From assembly GCA_910574455.1 (NCBI GenBank), contig CAJSYZ010000009.1, forward strand, positions 4,357,040-4,421,039: a stretch of DNA of 64,000 nucleotides. The letters are read 5' to 3'. Source of the stretch: Trichaptum fuscoviolaceum. Taxonomy: Eukaryota > Basidiomycota > Agaricomycetes > Hymenochaetales > Trichaptaceae. Under the pieces are notes generated by a model. That model saw only the letters and a program-made list of their open reading frames with translations. It searched no databases and was not told the origin of the DNA. Within the stretch, counting starts at the first letter, position 1; each line of letters opens with the position of its first letter. The translations under genes and the position numbers were made by a program. Positions 1 to 10,489 of this stretch are shown here, piece after piece.

Positions 1-240
1 TGGGCTGTAGGAGAGCTCCGGTTCTCCAGTTGACATAGCGCACCCGACAACTATCTGCATCTCGAGAATGATGTATGCAAGGTATACCTCATCGACCTTG
101 CTTGCTGAACGAAAGTTGTTGGCGTCGGCATCCCAGTTGGCGCTGCTCAAGCGCACACCGTGTTTGAGATAAGCAAGACTTTCCGATATTGAAGTGTGAA
201 CATCTTTGGAAACGAGCGGAGGGAAATCGTGATCATCGCT
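1..240 (-). CDS. Partial minus-strand gene exon, unknown function
   Basis: Read on the minus strand, about 75 codons are open from near 240 down to the window edge. They include the stretches DDHDFPPLVSKDV, AYLKHGVRLSSANWDAD and YLAYIILEMQIVVGCAM. Composition is protein-like, with a hydrophobic helix-like stretch near the edge. A TGA lies in frame just upstream at about 252, beside a possible AG acceptor, so this is probably an internal exon. The gene continues outside the window. I do not recognise the family, and relation to the other minus-strand genes is unknown. Confidence 0.4.
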
Positions 241-274
241 GCTGCTGTCGTGAGTGAGGTCTCAGGCTGAGGTT

Positions 275-735
275 CGGGTATACGGAGGGTTGGATTTGGA
301 TACACCGAGGGGTCAAAAATAGATTCTCACGAGGGTCACATACATATACTTTACGGTGGTCAGATAATGGTGCTATGAGGGGTCAGAAATCAATACTCCA
401 GGGGTTGGATTTACATACTTTTGAGAGGTTGAATTTGCATACTTTGAGAGGTTGAATTTAGATACTTTGAAGGGTTGGAATTGGATACTATTAAGGGTCA
501 GAAATGTATACATTGGAGGGTTGGATTCTTGTAAATGCCGGGGTTGGATTTAGATAACTCAAATTGTCAGATATTGATTCTCAAATTGTCAGATATTATT
601 TCGCAAGTTGTCCGATATTACTTTTAAAATGTTGGCAATAGCCGTTATAATTGTCAGATTTATGTATTATAAGGGGTTGGATTTATATAAGTCGATGTGT
701 CAGATTATGATAAAACGCGGGTCAGATAGGTACAT
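275..735. repeat. Degenerate minisatellite, unit about 20-28 bp
   Basis: Many imperfect direct repeats related to GGGTTGGATTTAGATACTTT follow one another. Variants read GGGGTCAGAAAT, GAGGTTGAATTTGCATACTTT and AAATTGTCAGATATT. Spacing is irregular, which fits an old minisatellite. No convincing reading frame spans it. Confidence 0.7.
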
Positions 736-765
736 TGAGGTGCTGAAATCCTATCTTGCATCAAC

Positions 766-905
766 TTGGCCGCCGATTGCCAGCCTGCACTCTTCCTCCG
801 ACGTTCATCACAGGCCGAGATGAAACTTCATTCATGCTCTCCGCTGCACGATGGCCAACTCCCCGGGCTGCTTCTCATATCATGTCGAGCTTCAAGTAAT
901 GGCTG
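766..905. repeat. Stray fragment of the tandem-array unit
   Basis: About 140 bp beginning GGCCGCCGATTGCCAGC match the stretch that recurs at 31570-31690, 41255-41370, 51000-51120 and 60340-60460, just upstream of gene P in each array unit. This copy lies on the far side of the gypsy element, about 30 kb from the nearest array copy. It is either a dispersed repeat or a relic of an array that once reached this far. From 905 to 1240 I see only short direct repeats (GGCGCGTCCT twice) and no gene. Confidence 0.6.
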
Positions 906-1240
906 GACTACACATCAGGGAAACTTCCGTTTGCTTACGGCGACTGGCGCGTCCTGGCGCGTCCTGAAGCTTCCTTAAATGGGATGAAGCGATGCCATGC
1001 CTACCTGAAGCGTTGCCTGGCTGCCTGATGGCCTTAGAACACGGTGTTTCAGGACGAAATCAGTGCATAAGGAGGGAAGTTGTACATCAGGCGCCAAGCC
1101 AGGCTCAAGTGAGATTTAAGCACGAGCGTGCACAGTTTAAGTAAAATGGCAAGTACAACTTTGAAGATAAGTTCATCAGCAGATTCAGTATAGAAGTCGA
1201 AGCCGCCACTCATTACTGCCAACTACTACTAATCTCCAAA

Positions 1241-1594
1241 ATGTCAAGTTCTGATCTCGGGGATACTCAGGCAGAAGAATTTGCGGACTTCAACTTCACT
1301 GACAGGAGATATCACGATGCATACCAGTGTATCTCAGTTAATAAATATTATATCGAAATCTCTGCAGACAGCGCATACAAACACAGGAACAAATACTCGC
1401 AAATCGCCAGGAAAAATGACAGGATGGAGGACGCCAAGTTATTAGAGTCGACAGACTGTAATTCCAAACATGCAAATCCCCACTACTTCTTTGAGTTCCG
1501 TACTAAGCCACTAGTATACAATGAGTTTAGCTTCGTTAGCCCTGCTTTCATGACGGTCAGATCGAGTTTGCTGTGGGCTTCGAGATGGCACCAG
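1241..1594 (+). CDS. Possible small plus-strand ORF, overlaps the 3' end of a minus-strand gene
   Basis: An ORF opens with MSSSDLGDTQAEEFADF after an A-rich start context (CCAAAATG) and runs to the edge of element E1. If E1 is removed it continues a few codons and stops near 5223. It overlaps, tail to tail, the last exon of the minus-strand gene ending at 1483. No domain is recognised. It could be a genuine convergent gene or an antisense ORF of chance. Confidence 0.25.
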
Positions 1595-2294
1595 TACCAA
1601 CTAATAATCTTATGGATATGCGATAATTATCGCAACCCGTTTCTAAAGTTATCGTGATAACTTCGGCAGCTCCTTCTGCCTTTCAGCTCTGCCTGGGCCG
1701 CGCGTGCCGTCGCAGCCTTGTCAGGGCTTTGCCCGGCAGCGCAGCAGGGGCCCCATACTCATTTGAAATAAATATTATATTAATTTACAGTGCCTGGACT
1801 ACAGTCCAGGCCTATCTAGCATTTCAAATAAATACTTTAAATACAAAAAAGCACGCGCTAGGGCAGTGCGCGTGGCGGCCTTGCGCGCGCGCACGCGGCG
1901 GGGAATAGTGCGCAATTCCCGCCACCCCCGGTGGGGTGGTGCGCAGCCCATGCGTGGCGCAATGGGCCCGCTGTCCTCTGGACAGTCCCATGGTGCGCGG
2001 ACACGCTGCAGGAGAGGAGAAGCGCACCGCGCGAGGCCTCGCTTCTCGCTCCCGAACGTGCTGCTGCGCGACCGCATTGAAGTCAGCGACCTCCTCGTCC
2101 TTGGCAAAGATGCTCAGCTCGATTTCGCTCGTGAAATAATGAGGAAGGTTGGCTGCTTGTGGTCGATCTGCTTGAGGATAGGCCGGCGACACGGAAAAGG
2201 ATGTGTGAGCTCGCAAGCGTCTATCACGCACGGCTCAATGGAGTGTGGCACAACTGCAGTGAAGAACGAGTCACTGTCAGTCAAATCTGATGTG

Positions 2295-2774
2295 CTACTC
2301 ACCTTCGCAAATACGACCTAGAGCTAAATGGAATGAAGCACCGCCAGGGAATGCACCGCCCGCACCGCAGAAGAACTTCTGCATGAAGGAGTTTGCAACA
2401 CTCTCCAGGTCCGTGTGCTTGTCCTCATACTCCTGCTTCGATGCTTCATGCGAGGCGTCGAGCCATGAAATCGTCTCGTTGACGGTAGCCTCTAGCATGA
2501 CCGGGTCCTCGGATTCGAACTTGTCCTGGAGCTTCTCGTCGGCCAGAGAGTTAACGAGGTTGTAGGAGTAGGACTCGTCGCCCGAGGCCTCGAAAGCTGC
2601 GCTTGTGAGCATACAGCTCGCGCCCGAGAGGCGAGAGGCTGCGGAAGCAGAAGCAAGACGGCATTTGCGCGAAGCAAACGCCTTCTTGCCCATCATCCAT
2701 TGCTCCGAGAGCTTGAGGAAGAGTGAAGAAAGATAGAAAGACGATGTTCGTGATGCGTGCAGATAGCGCGCCAC
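2295..2774 (-). CDS. HSP70 C-terminal-like fragment inside E1
   Basis: A 159-codon minus-strand ORF. Its second half matches the C-terminal lid of cytosolic HSP70: SYSYNLVNSLADEK, then AISWL-like ISWLDASHEASKQEY, then VANSFMQKFF followed by a Gly-rich tail with GGAFPGG. The ATPase domain and beta-sandwich substrate-binding domain are absent, so it cannot act as a chaperone by itself. The first 60 residues do not look like HSP70. A GT donor (GTGAGTAG) at the end and an AG acceptor about 50 nt on suggest a spliced tail. The E2 copy has a frameshift and a stop, while this one is open. It is most likely a host gene fragment captured by the element. Whether it is expressed is unknown. Confidence 0.7.
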   Translation of the reverse strand: MARYLHASRTSSFYLSSLFLKLSEQWMMGKKAFASRKCRLASASAASRLSGASCMLTSAAFEASGDESYSYNLVNSLADEKLQDKFESEDPVMLEATVNETISWLDASHEASKQEYEDKHTDLESVANSFMQKFFCGAGGAFPGGASFHLALGRICEGE

Positions 2775-3908
2775 GACCCTGAGAATCGCGTGAGATTACC
2801 ACATATGGTATGTCTCTGAATTTTATTTTGCTACAAACATATCAATAACATACACTTTGAATTTAATGTAGGCAAACTGAGCTCAGGCACAGTGCTTTAT
2901 TACAATATAAATATTGTTATGTAGGTACTGAAAAATAGTGGAGGTCAAAGGATAGGCTGGCAAGCGTGCACATTAGGAACTACACCAGAAATGCATGATC
3001 CATGCATATATGTTCATAATGTTAGATTTCTCTCGTACTTTATATCACTCATATCACCTCAGTAAATTCATGTCATACTTAATGTACATGAATAAAACTC
3101 TCATAAACGTTTGGACACTTATCCGTCATTATACGATGCTGAATAAATACAACAATCCCAAAAAGTGGCCATTTTGTGCACTTTTGGGTCAATTCTCAAC
3201 ATTTGCAGCTAGTTTCACTTTATTAATGACAATTAAAAATTACAGATATGTTACATAGCAATAATAGATATCATAATGAAACAAATTTAGGCGTTAGATT
3301 AGAGGTTTTGAAGAAAACAGTTGTGAGGTACACAAATGAGTCCGAGAGTCGAACACATGTGTACAAGTTTCACTCGAAGTGATGCATTCGAAGCACCACT
3401 TTCGAGTTCAACCACTTCCACTATACCTATCAACAAAATTCTTTTTTATACTTCTTCCTATTGCTTAGGACTGCTATCTGACAAAGAATGATAGTCTCAG
3501 AGACACTCAAACAAATACAAATGAATAAATACTGTTGGAACAGCAGTTTTTAGCATTGTTATGCTACTTGTTCAACAACAAAGTACATTAATGCTATTAA
3601 AATAAATATGATAATTTACTGTTAGACTATTTATGTTGTGTAGAATAATGTGCCTGAAACACACTCAAACGATTGTTTTAAAATTGAGTGAAAAGTGTGT
3701 CCAGCGATGCCTCGGGTGAATGCTCCGGGAATCGCCGGACACACTTTGAGGACGTAGACGTGTCGAAGGCCACCTTCGACAATGTCTTTAAATTGTTTGA
3801 TTCACTCCTTGCACACAATTTTTTCACGTTTCAAATGTATATATATTCGCGATTGTATTTAAGTAATAAAATACATAATCCTAATACAAAAAAAAGAGAA
3901 CAAGCATA

Positions 3909-4720
3909 CTAGGATGAGCCTTTGCGTCTGTGCACAATCTTCGTGATTGTACACAGACGCGAAGGATCATCCTTGCCTGAATCATCCTGTCTCGCTGTGC
4001 CTCTGTGCATCCCGTACACAGCCGTACTTCTCGCGCCGCTGCTTGCTCTCGTCACGTAGTATTTGCGTGAAGCTTGCGCTGTCGTCTGAGTCTGACGTGT
4101 ACCTGGCTTGGAACTGATGTTCGAGCCATACCGTGCGCGCTTTCGGGGCCTCTTGCTGCAGGACCAGTGGTGGAGAGCGCGGTCGGGTGCGGATGCTTGT
4201 CTGAAGGACCTGCAGCCTAAGGTGTCAGTGAGGGTGTTTGCTGTGTCTGGTATCTTACAATAGCTGGTGTTGCAATCGCTTGCAAGTGCCTGACAGACAC
4301 ATTGAAAAGGTTTGGATCCCTGATCACGGTGCATCAAGGTAGACCAAGAAAAGGGAAGAAATCTCTTGCAATAATGTGTGACAGCGCCAGGCGGACGCAA
4401 TTGTCGCTGTCTGCGCTGCAATTGTTGCAATTGTTGTGTTTGCAGCAACATCAGCCTTGAGGAAGTTGAACTTGCTTGAATTTGCTGCTGTTGCCGTGCT
4501 TGGATTTGGGAAAGCGGGGGAACAATGGACATGAGCAGCGTCCTGTGGTATCGTTGACGTTCCTGCAATGAAGATGAGGGTGAGGTTTACGTCGCAACTA
4601 TGAGTCGAGCAAAAGGTTAGCTCCATCTAAATGCAAAATTAAGAGTTACACACCTGCCGCATTTACGGCCTTCCTGCTCCTCCCACGCAAGTTAGATTGC
4701 GTTGATATCCTTCTAGCATA
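3909..4720 (-). CDS. Putative E1-encoded gene: Cys cluster then Gln-rich region
   Basis: On the minus strand, downstream of the CT tract, a short frame ends EGRKCGRC, then a likely intron (GTGTGTAA...CATAG) leads to RQRYHRT and a Gln-rich run (ARQQQQIQ, QTQQLQQLQRRQRQ). E2 keeps the same order: CQCKFGG, SRKCGRC, a GTGCGTC donor, then KRYHRT and Gln-rich triplets, but with stop codons. The Cys spacing resembles a small zinc-binding motif, yet no family is recognised. Conservation between the two element copies is the only support. It could be residual gene debris rather than a functional protein. Confidence 0.3.
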
Positions 4721-4748
4721 GATTAAAAAAGAAGAAAACTGAGACAAG

Positions 4749-4772
4749 AGAGAGAGAGAGAGAGAGAGAGAG
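4749..4772. repeat. (GA)n / (CT)n microsatellite
   Basis: An uninterrupted run of GA dinucleotides (about 12 units). On the minus strand it is a CT tract just ahead of the putative E1 gene, the position where fungal promoters often carry pyrimidine tracts. E2 lacks the run at the matching place. Confidence 0.85.
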
Positions 4773-6587
4773 TCGACGCAGTGGTCGTGAAAGTGGGAGA
4801 AAAGGACAAGGACGACGCGCGCACACGACACCGTAGTAAGCGCCGGCGCTTACCTTCGCGCAGTGTCGCAACATTAAATGTAATTTAACGGCGACGTCAT
4901 ATTGCAAATTAAAAAGATTTACCTATAGTACTAGATAGAAGCTATTTTATATCAAATTACGAGGGGCTAGGCCCCGGTAGCAAAATTATCGCGTTGCAAA
5001 CGTGCCAGCAATGACAACCAGGCTGTATTACCGAATTCAGCCTGGACCCTGACTCGGGATGCATGCCGTGAAGTGCCGTTAGGCGGCACCCCGGCATTAA
5101 GCTGCCGCGCAGGCCCAAAACGCTATGGTTCCGTTATCGCGATAACTTTAGAAACGGGTTGCGATAATTATCGCGGATCTATAAGATTATTAGTTGGTAC
5201 GGCTCGAGATGGATGAGGGATTGAGGGCACTCAATCTCAATGTTCGTGGAGTACTCGCGCCCATAGGGACGACTATTCCCCATTAAATGGTTGATCTCGA
5301 CCAGCCTTTCTTTCTGTCCCGGCTCTAGACGCATGCCCAAAAGACACTCGCAGTCATCAATGAGAGCAAAAACCGACTGTTGATCGGTGTTTCGGATGCG
5401 GTCATGGGCATGTCGGTTCAGCAGATTCCGGAGCTTCCCATCATCTAAAACCTCCTTCAGGAGCAGCTTCTTCTCCACCATCTTGATGAGGTAGTTAAGC
5501 GAAGTCGAAGTTTGTCTAGCTTCGTTGCGACGCCTCAGCACCTTCATCAGCCTCTGAACATCCGAGGTTTTGGACCCTTCGAAATTGAGCCCCTCTATGG
5601 CATTGCGCAAATTCTGATCCTTCTCCGCCTCCGATATCCTCTTCCGAATAGCAGCTGTTTTGACATCCAATGCCCTAAATTGAGCCTCGAGCGCCTTGAC
5701 TTTGACCGGTCTCCTCGAAGTTATATAAGCGCTATCGGCGTTATCCTGGACTAGTTTAGTAGTAGGCTCTGTCTTAGCCGGGTTTTGCGTCGGGTTTTGC
5801 TCGGGTTTGTACCGGATGGTGTCGATTCAGATGACTCGGGAGTCGGTGGGGGAGGGTAAATCACGTCGCGAATGGGTATGTGCATAGGACCTTCATAATC
5901 AGCTTCGGACATGGCGTCCAATAAATCCTCGAACAAGAACTTGAGCGTCGTATGCTTGTCTAGCTCAGTTGGCAATTGCTTTAAGTGCACCTTGACGGGA
6001 TTATTGTAGTTGGATTCATCGACCTTCACGAGCTGCCCGGACATTTCACTTTCCAGGCGTTGCACCGTAATATCCAGCTTTTGATATAGGAGATGGAAAA
6101 AGAGATGGACCAACTCGATCCGCGGCAAAAAAAAGGAGAAAAGATCATACACATCGCTCACTGTCGAATCTCTTGACGCGCCCTCTTTCAATGGAAGTGC
6201 CGACTCACTAAGGAGATCCTTCACCGTCTTGTTACTATCGCCATCCGAGTCCACTAGATCGTCGAAGAGATACCGAATCGTGATGGGATCATGGAAATGG
6301 TTGAACAAGTTCTGGACGGAGTCTAAGAAATTCTCGGTCTTGATGCCACTCATTCCAGACACTTCGTAAGGGACAGCGGTATGAAACCGAAACTTTTCCC
6401 ATGCAGGAAACACAGCCTCCATGCCCTGGTATACGTAGCCTCGTCCGTCTTCTAACAGCCTTCGCAATGTTATCGTGCAGAGGGCGTACAAAGACTAAAT
6501 GGTAGGCGTGAGCAAATTGAAGTGTAGTAGATGATTTAAGTTGCACTCACGCCCTCTATAGCTCGCAACACTGCTGCCAGCCATTTC

Positions 6588-9310
6588 ATTGAATGAGGAT
6601 CAGCGTTGCTGTAGAACAGTTATTGCATCAGCTACAGCAAATGCTGTGTGACTGATTGAATGAAATTACAGCCTTGCTGAAGCTGATGAAGTAAATGCAC
6701 ACCTGAGGAAATACTAGGCCTGCTATACCAATTGGGAATATACTACTGAATAATAGATAATGCAATTGCATACCCACCGCTTTTTTGGGTTAATTATAGC
6801 TTTCAGGCACTACTGATTGACAGTATGCTGTCATAAATTAGAATTTCATAATTTCTGCCCATTTTGAGATATGAGGCACACCAGGGTCCAGGACCCTGAG
6901 GTCCAGATCACTTGGTGCCTGCTACCGCTTTAGAGTGAGTCGTGGGAATAAATTCAAATTAGCCTTTGCAGGCCCTACAGGCCTTTAAAAATAGCGCAAA
7001 AATAGCCAAAAAATCAGAAAATAATCCTGGGCACTGCCGCTTTGCCCTAGCGTGGGAACTACGCTTCTGGGCGACCATATTAGGCTACCAGGGTGCTCTG
7101 GGCCCCACTGGGCCCTTCCAAAAGCGGTACAAATCATCATAAAATAGATAATTATATTTATTTGCCCCTGCATATATGCAGGCTTCCCCTGGGCCAACCA
7201 GCAGCAAATAAAATGCACGAAAATCATAATATATTAGTGGAAGCACATTAAAGATGAATTACATAGCTAAATATGGTAATACTAGCTGGGAACATGTATA
7301 GAACAGCTTAACATGTTCTATTTATAATGCTAATCAAATGGGGCTCATTGCACCACATTGGGGTACCTCCGGAATGCAAATTTTGATGGGAATCCAATGG
7401 TGCATACTAGACGAGCTGAAACGGGCTTTTACGGCGCCAAAATATGCATTCTACGTATTGCTACAAATTATTCATTTATTTAAATGTTATTTCTATTACA
7501 GCACTTCCACTGCACGTAATGGCACGTATAAATAGCCGAAATGGTACAGAACAACAAGGAGAACAATAATATGAGCTTAGAATAGCTACGCGGGGGCTAT
7601 ATATAGCTCTAGCACACTAACTATTTTCGGAGTGCATGCAATTATTGTTCCTCTTTCATATGCATATACACATACTATGTATGTGTGTTAATAGCTTCAA
7701 ATGACTCTTTATATATGCTTCTTACGTTGTACGAAGTTTCACGGCAATCAGAGCTTGTTTCAAATTGATATAAGGCATACAAGTTTCAGAAAGAATAGTT
7801 AATTCTAATTTATCGGGAGGGTTATGGGTCAGGCACATAGTGCCAAACATTCACTATACGTATTATAAACATAATACAAATGCATGTTTGGGATTTCATT
7901 GGAATGTGGAAGTCATGTGCAACATTGTAGGATGAGATGCTATGTGTAATATCAGAATGTACATGTTATGTCAGAAAGACTTACAACTTCCACATTCCAA
8001 TGAAATCCCAAACATGCATTTGTATTATGTTTATAATACGTATAGTGAATGTTTGGCACTATGTGCCTGACCCATAACCCTCCCGATAAATTAGAATTAA
8101 CTATTCTTTCTGAAACTTGTATGCCTTATATCAATTTGAAACAAGCTCTGATTGCCGTGAAACTTCGTACAACGTAAGAAGCATATATAAAGAGTCATTT
8201 GAAGCTATTAACACACATACATAGTATGTGTATATGCATATGAAAGAGGAACAATAATTGCATGCACTCCGAAAATAGTTAGTGTGCTAGAGCTATATAT
8301 AGCCCCCGCGTAGCTATTCTAAGCTCATATTATTGTTCTCCTTGTTGTTCTGTACCATTTCGGCTATTTATACGTGCCATTACGTGCAGTGGAAGTGCTG
8401 TAATAGAAATAACATTTAAATAAATGAATAATTTGTAGCAATACGTAGAATGCATATTTTGGCGCCGTAAAAGCCCGTTTCAGCTCGTCTAGTATGCACC
8501 ATTGGATTCCCATCAAAATTTGCATTCCGGAGGTACCCCAATGTGGTGCAATGAGCCCCATTTGATTAGCATTATAAATAGAACATGTTAAGCTGTTCTA
8601 TACATGTTCCCAGCTAGTATTACCATATTTAGCTATGTAATTATCTTTAATGTGCTTCCACTAATATATTATGATTTTCGTGCATTTTATTTGCTGCTGG
8701 TTGGCCCAGGGGAAGCCTGCATATATGCAGGGGCAAATAAATATAATTATCTATTTTATGATGATTTGTACCGCTTTTGGAAGGGCCCAGTGGGGCCCAG
8801 AGCACCCTGGTAGCCTAATATGGTCGCCCAGAAGCGTAGTTCCCACGCTAGGGCAAAGCGGCAGTGCCCAGGATTATTTTCTGATCTTTTGGCTATTTTT
8901 GCGCTATTTTTAAAGGCCTGTAGGGCCTGCAAAGGCTAATTTGAATTTATTCCCACGACTCACTCTAAAGCGGTAGCAGGCACCAAGTGATCTGGACCTC
9001 AGGGTCCTGGACCCTGGTGTGCCTCATATCTCAAAATGGGCAGAAATTATGAAATTCTAATTTATGACAGCATACTGTCAATCAGTAGTGCCTGAAAGCT
9101 ATAATTAACCCAAAAAAGCGGTGGGTATGCAATTGCATTATCTATTATTCAGTAGTATATTCCCAATTGGTATAGCAGGCCTAGTATTTCCTCAGGTGTG
9201 CATTTACTTCATCAGCTTCAGCAAGGCTGTAATTTCATTCAATCAGTCACACAGCATTTGCTGTAGCTGATGCAATAACTGTTCTACAGCAACGCTGATC
9301 CTCATTCAAT
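6588..9310. repeat. 2.7 kb near-perfect palindrome (inverted repeat with 72-nt spacer)
   Basis: Left arm 6588-7913 (1326 bp) and right arm 7986-9310 (1325 bp) are reverse complements with only two differences seen: a 1-nt indel near 7257/8644 and one substitution near 7013/8886. The spacer is 7914-7985. Outer ends carry repeated motifs such as ATTGAATGA, CAGCATTTGCTG and TCATTCAATC, which continue to about 9405 on the right. Outermost sequences CCAGCCATTTCATT (left) and CCAGACATTTCATT (right, reverse complement) look like a short TIR. No target duplication could be defined. ORFs in the arms are mirrored copies of each other and look non-coding. It may be an inverted dimer of a small transposon or one large foldback element. 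Confidence 0.9.
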
Positions 9311-9344
9311 CAGCTCTCCTATTCCACTCAGCAAGCGCTGTACC

Positions 9345-10485
9345 TCATTGAATGAGATGTTTTGATCCATTCAGCAAATGCTGTATATGATTGAATGAAA
9401 TGTCTGGTAGGACTGCTCGCAAAGCTGTGTTAAGCCGGGATTCAAGACTGAAATTCTGATGGACCAGGTAGTTGAACTTTGCCTCGATGGATAATGATGT
9501 GGCATTGCGTTGTTCACGAAAGGTCTGGTCGAGACAGCCCTGCTTTGCCTCTATCGATGTTAAAAGTAAAAGACTCTTCTTGTGATGTTCCTCCAACTCC
9601 TTAAGCTTCTTCTCCTGGACGATCCAGGCAGTCTCCTCTAACGACAATTTGCCCACACGGCCGACGTAGTGACCGCTTTTTCGTTGGGCCACTGCGAAGT
9701 CATGGAGTAAACCCATTTCCAGCCGCGTAGCAGTATCAATTGCAGCATGAGAGGAATTCTCTTCCTTTGGCACTGGGTTTGCGTTCTCGGCAACCATGCT
9801 CTTCAAGTAAGAGCGGAATTCGTCCTCCATGTCGTTACAGATGCTGTCTAAACGATGGAGCTTGTCATAATGGGCATCGTCACCTGTCAACAACGAATTT
9901 AAAGCACCCATTAGGTGCCTTATAAACGTAGCTCCACGAGTATGCGTGTCGGGCGGAGTCGCAGAAAGAGCCGTTGTGCTGTTAGTATTGACTTTGGATT
10001 GCGTCATCGAGCTGTCCAAGCTTGTATCGGCTGTGGAAGCTGGTTGCGAGTTGTATGAGCTCGAAAGTGCGGTACTCTCGTCTGACTCGCTGGTGCGCCG
10101 AGCTGGAGTCCTTGAACTCGAGGAAGGAATGGGACGAGGGGGGACAGGCGCAACCGGCTTCTCGACAATCTTTGCCAAGGTGTCGTCGATGTTCCTTTGC
10201 TCAGCAAACGCCTTAGCGGGAAGTAGGCCTGTGGAATAGAGCCTGGCTGTTCGTAAAATATGAGAATCAGTGCTTGGGCTGGCAGACTATGAGATGACAT
10301 GCGTACCAACAGGACCAACTCCTGCTTAGTTGGTCGGGTGAGCTGACACTAACACTCTGAGTCGGGTCGCTTCCACTGGCAGCTGCCAGAGGCGCCTGCG
10401 TTGTGTCTCGGAGACTTTGGGACTGCCGCTGACGACGCGGATGCTCCTTCCCTTTCGCTGAAGATTGGGCCTGGGTTTTCTTCAT
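9345..10485 (-). CDS. Minus-strand two-exon gene, unknown function, 3' end in palindrome edge
   Basis: Start ATG at 10485 gives MKKTQAQSSAKGKEH. Exon 1 runs to about 10310-10304, and an intron of about 55-60 nt ends ACGAACAG, so exon 2 begins near 10246. The N-terminal 100 residues are Ser/Thr/Pro-rich and likely disordered. From about residue 120 the protein is helical (MGALNSLLTGDDAHYDKL, KKLKELEEHHKKSLLLL, probably coiled coil). It runs into the palindrome-associated repeats after TALRAVLP, and the last 20 codons to TAA at 9345 derive from that repeat. The next gene to the left starts at the opposite edge of the palindrome with AAVLRA, so the two may be one gene split by the insertion. No family was recognised. 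Confidence 0.5.
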
Positions 10486-10489
10486 GGTC

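Larger units (their letters stand above)
1597..5197 (-). mobile_element. TIR element E1 (3601 bp), TA-flanked, carries HSP70 fragment
   Basis: Terminal inverted repeats of about 65 bp begin CCAACTAATAATCTTAT at both ends and are flanked by TA (1595-1596, 5198-5199). Each TIR holds two palindromes: GCGATAATTATCGC, and at the 5197 end GTTATCGCGATAAC (GTTATCGTGATAAC at the other). Internal to the promoter-side end, here at 5197, lie the palindrome GTAAGCGCCGGCGCTTAC (4836-4853), a CT-rich tract (4749-4772) and a short Cys-then-Gln-rich reading frame. The other end carries an HSP70-like ORF and a very GC-rich stretch (1850-2100) with the hairpin GCCTGGACT-AC-AGTCCAGGC (1792-1811). No transposase is recognisable, so the element is probably non-autonomous. 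E2 (13432-17025) is the same element in the opposite orientation. Confidence 0.8.
1483..6596 (-). pseudogene. Minus-strand gene, split by element E1 and abutting the palindrome; unknown function
   Basis: Exons, read on the minus strand: about 6596-6551, 6494-5813, 5750-5200, and after E1 1594-1483. Introns 6550-6495 (GTGAGT, 56 nt) and 5812-5751 (GTACAA...ACTAG, 62 nt) keep the frame. Visible stretches include WLAAVLRAIEG, SLYALCTITLRRLLEDG, FPAWEKFRFHT and VKALEAQFRALDVKT. The last exons are rich in charged residues and probably helical. Removing E1 joins Glu-Pro-Tyr to Trp-Cys-His and the frame runs on to a TAG at 1483-1485, so the host gene was intact before E1 arrived. With E1 in place the protein ends after EPYQLIIL, inside the TIR. 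The first exon starts inside the end of the palindrome arm, so its true N-terminus may have been lost, or may be the gene at 9345-10485. Confidence 0.55.

Noticed and set aside
275..735. CRISPR-like array of short repeats
   Set aside because: Repeats are degenerate with irregular spacing and no unique spacers, in a eukaryotic context.
6985..8913. Matching ORFs of 80 and 65 codons in opposite orientations on the two palindrome arms
   Set aside because: They are mirror images created by the inverted repeat. Composition is not protein-like and there is no independent support.
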